Shown one piece after another: positions 6,113 to 7,412 of a stretch of DNA of 7,412 bases (position 1 is the stretch's first letter; each line of letters begins with the position of its first letter). Under the pieces are notes generated by a model that saw only the letters and a list, made by a program, of their open reading frames with translations, was not told where the DNA came from and ran no database searches. Source of the stretch: Desulfobacteraceae bacterium (GTDB lineage Bacteria; Desulfobacterota; DSM-4660; Desulfatiglandales; Desulfatiglandaceae); contig CP070700.1 in the NCBI GenBank assembly GCA_020349865.1, forward strand, positions 4,727,413-4,734,824, read 5' to 3'. A program made the position numbers and the translations under genes.

Positions 6113-6142
6113 TTGAATACGACCTTTCCCGCGAACTTATAC
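6113..6142 (+). promoter_or_regulatory. Weak candidate promoter before the hydrolase gene
   Basis: TTGAAT (6113-6118) and TTATAC (6137-6142) are 18 nt apart in the 141-nt gap after livM. Both hexamers are imperfect. The gap has no recognisable terminator, so the hydrolase could equally be the last gene of the transporter transcript. Nothing else is seen in the gap. Confidence 0.25.
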
Positions 6143-6190
6143 CTGGGGACGAAATATTCTTTATTGATTTGAATATAAGGGAGGATAACT

Positions 6191-7045
6191 ATGGCAGAGC
6201 CGATTATGAAAAAAGCCAAGGGTAACGGCGTGGACATCCAGTTGGCCATCTGGGAAGGGATGGGCAAGGAAATCCTTTGCCTTCACGGCATTACCGCAAA
6301 TTGCCGCTGCTGGGATATAATTGCTTCAGTATTATCCCCGAAATACCGTGTGCTTGCAATGGATCTGCGGGGAAGAGGCCGTTCTGATAAGCCATCCACA
6401 GGATACTCTTTAAAACACCATCTTAGGGATATTAACTGCATAATGGATGACATGGGATTGGATCAAGCCGCCATAATGGGACACTCTTTGGGTGCCTTCA
6501 TCGCGTTGGCCTTTGGGGCTCAATACCCGGAGCGAGCAGGACACATTATCCTAGTAGACGGAGGGGGGAAACTCTCAGAAGAACAGATGGATAGGGTCTT
6601 CGAAGGAATTAAGCCTTCACTGGATCGTCTGGGAAAGGTCTTTCCCTCGTCCGATGCATATTTAGAAGCCATGAAACAGGCACCCTATATCCAGCCCTGG
6701 TCTCCTGCCTTAGAAACCTATTATAGGTATGAGTTAGAGAATTTAGATGGCGAAGTGAGTTGCAACATCCGGCCAGAGCATATTAAAGAGGAGGCAGAAA
6801 ATATAAGGAAGGTGGAAATCTCCACCTTTTATCCAAAGGTCTCTTGCAACGTCCTGGTCCTACGGGCCACAGAGGGACTCCTCAGCCAGGACGATATCCT
6901 TTTACCTGAGGAGGTTATGGAGAGGATGATAAAGGAAATTCCCGATGCCAGGCGCGTGGACGTGACGGGTTTAAATCATTACGGAATAATCTTTCAACCC
7001 AATGAGGAAAGGGACCGGGCAATCCAGGCTTTCCTGGGAGAATAG
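6191..7045 (+). CDS. Alpha/beta hydrolase, substrate unknown
   Basis: A 284-residue single-domain alpha/beta-hydrolase (MhpC/epoxide-hydrolase-like group), cytoplasmic because there is no signal peptide or membrane span. Visible features: oxyanion-side LHG (31-33), the strand-turn MDLRGRGRSDKP (57-68), nucleophile elbow G97-H98-S99-L100-G101 with S99 as catalytic serine, a cap-like insert around 130-200, and the catalytic histidine H263 in GLNHYGIIF. The acid is not in the usual RGxxD form: the region after the strand VLVLR reads ATEGLLSQDD (226-235), so E228 or D234/D235 must serve. There are seven cysteines, C30, C38 and C40 near the oxyanion loop. ATG 6191 has AGGGAGGA (6178-6185) at good spacing. 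It lies on the same strand as the transporter and may act on the imported compound, such as an ester, amide or ring-cleavage product; that is inference from position. Confidence 0.85.
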   Translation: MAEPIMKKAKGNGVDIQLAIWEGMGKEILCLHGITANCRCWDIIASVLSPKYRVLAMDLRGRGRSDKPSTGYSLKHHLRDINCIMDDMGLDQAAIMGHSLGAFIALAFGAQYPERAGHIILVDGGGKLSEEQMDRVFEGIKPSLDRLGKVFPSSDAYLEAMKQAPYIQPWSPALETYYRYELENLDGEVSCNIRPEHIKEEAENIRKVEISTFYPKVSCNVLVLRATEGLLSQDDILLPEEVMERMIKEIPDARRVDVTGLNHYGIIFQPNEERDRAIQAFLGE

Positions 7046-7259
7046 TCATTTGGCAATTCCCCTGAAAATGCCGAGCCAATACTAACCCCGTCCCACAAGG
7101 CTGGATTGTAGGGATCTTCAAAATAACCAGCAGAAATGGGCTCAGGTCTTGAAATATCTGCTTTTCCTTTAAACGATGTCGCCTATGGTAAGGCAATTAA
7201 GCCCTACGTATTCCTGCGTAATTCAACATAATCAACTCTGTTCCTCATTCCATTATTTT
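7046..7259. other. Non-coding gap between convergent genes
   Basis: The hydrolase and cupin genes converge across 214 nt. No strong terminator for either strand is seen; TTGGC/GCCAA (7050-7054 with 7075-7079) is a weak 5-bp stem with a 20-nt loop and no T run. A 31-codon forward ORF (7136-7231) reads MGSGLEISAFPLNDVAYG and onward to RNST, with no good ribosome binding site; it may be chance or the tail of a decayed gene. Confidence 0.5.
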
Positions 7260-7412
7260 TCACTCACGTTTTTGATAATATAGAGCAAGCCATACGGTTT
7301 CTGTTGTAGGATCAGTCCATTCTACGCGATGTTTTGAATGGGCTGGGAGATGTAGGTAATCGCCCGGTTTCAAAACAACTATTCCCGCTTCTCCTTCAAT
7401 TGAGATGCCAGC
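7260..7412 (-). CDS. Cupin-domain protein, C-terminal fragment (gene runs off the window)
   Basis: The minus strand is open from the window edge to a TGA at 7260-7262, giving the last 50 residues of a protein. The fragment has the second cupin motif: VVLKPGDYLHLPAHSKHRVEW, where the conserved PGD, the PAH and the two histidines (25 and 28 of the fragment) match the metal-binding half of a small cupin_2 barrel. It continues WTDP and a final strand TVWLALYY before a short KRE tail. This layout suits small single-domain cupins of about 100-120 residues, so roughly half is missing and the start lies beyond 7412. The enzymatic or sensing role cannot be told from this part. It is transcribed towards the hydrolase and so is not part of the transporter operon. 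Confidence 0.8.
   Translation of the reverse strand, partial: AGISIEGEAGIVVLKPGDYLHLPAHSKHRVEWTDPTTETVWLALYYQKRE

Noticed and set aside
6915..7196. 93-codon minus-strand ORF overlapping the end of the hydrolase gene
   Set aside because: Half of it is antisense to the hydrolase C-terminus containing catalytic H263; no domain or ribosome binding site is visible.

Overview
The window looks like a chromosomal segment from a metabolically versatile bacterium, most likely an anaerobic or aromatic/fatty-acid-using Deltaproteobacterium (Desulfobacterota) or close relative. That placement is inferred from the style of the transporter proteins and mixed base composition; no marker gene is present, so it is tentative.

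Layout: (1) about 45-780, a complete-looking single-gene IS200-type insertion sequence. It has matching hairpins at both ends (60-76 and 750-768, shared core CCGGCTATGCCGG), an HUH/Y1 transposase (175-651), and a leader in which the ribosome binding site is masked by a perfectly complementary 8-nt segment. (2) 781-1110, non-coding DNA with a possible promoter. (3) 1126-6049, a compact five-gene operon for a branched-chain-amino-acid-type (HAAT family) ABC importer: periplasmic binding protein, two ATPases (LivG, LivF) and two permeases (LivH, LivM). (4) 6191-7045, an alpha/beta hydrolase on the same strand, 141 bases downstream. (5) 7046-7259, a non-coding convergent gap. (6) 7260-7412, the C-terminal end of a small cupin protein on the minus strand, running off the window.

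How the genes work together: the binding protein captures a small carboxylated or amide-type solute in the periplasm. LivH/LivM form the membrane channel and LivG/LivF power import. The cytoplasmic alpha/beta hydrolase next to the operon may process the imported compound, but the ligand cannot be read from the sequence. A G/C-rich hairpin between the binding-protein gene and livG probably sets unequal expression and covers the only Shine-Dalgarno-like sequence upstream of livG. The remaining junctions are tight (8-nt overlap, 26-nt gap, 1-nt gap), as expected for co-translation.

No previously undescribed defence or mobile system is visible. The least ordinary signals are RNA-level: the RBS-masking leader, a 13-nt inverted repeat bracketing tnpA, a candidate antisense promoter inside tnpA, and the hairpin before livG.
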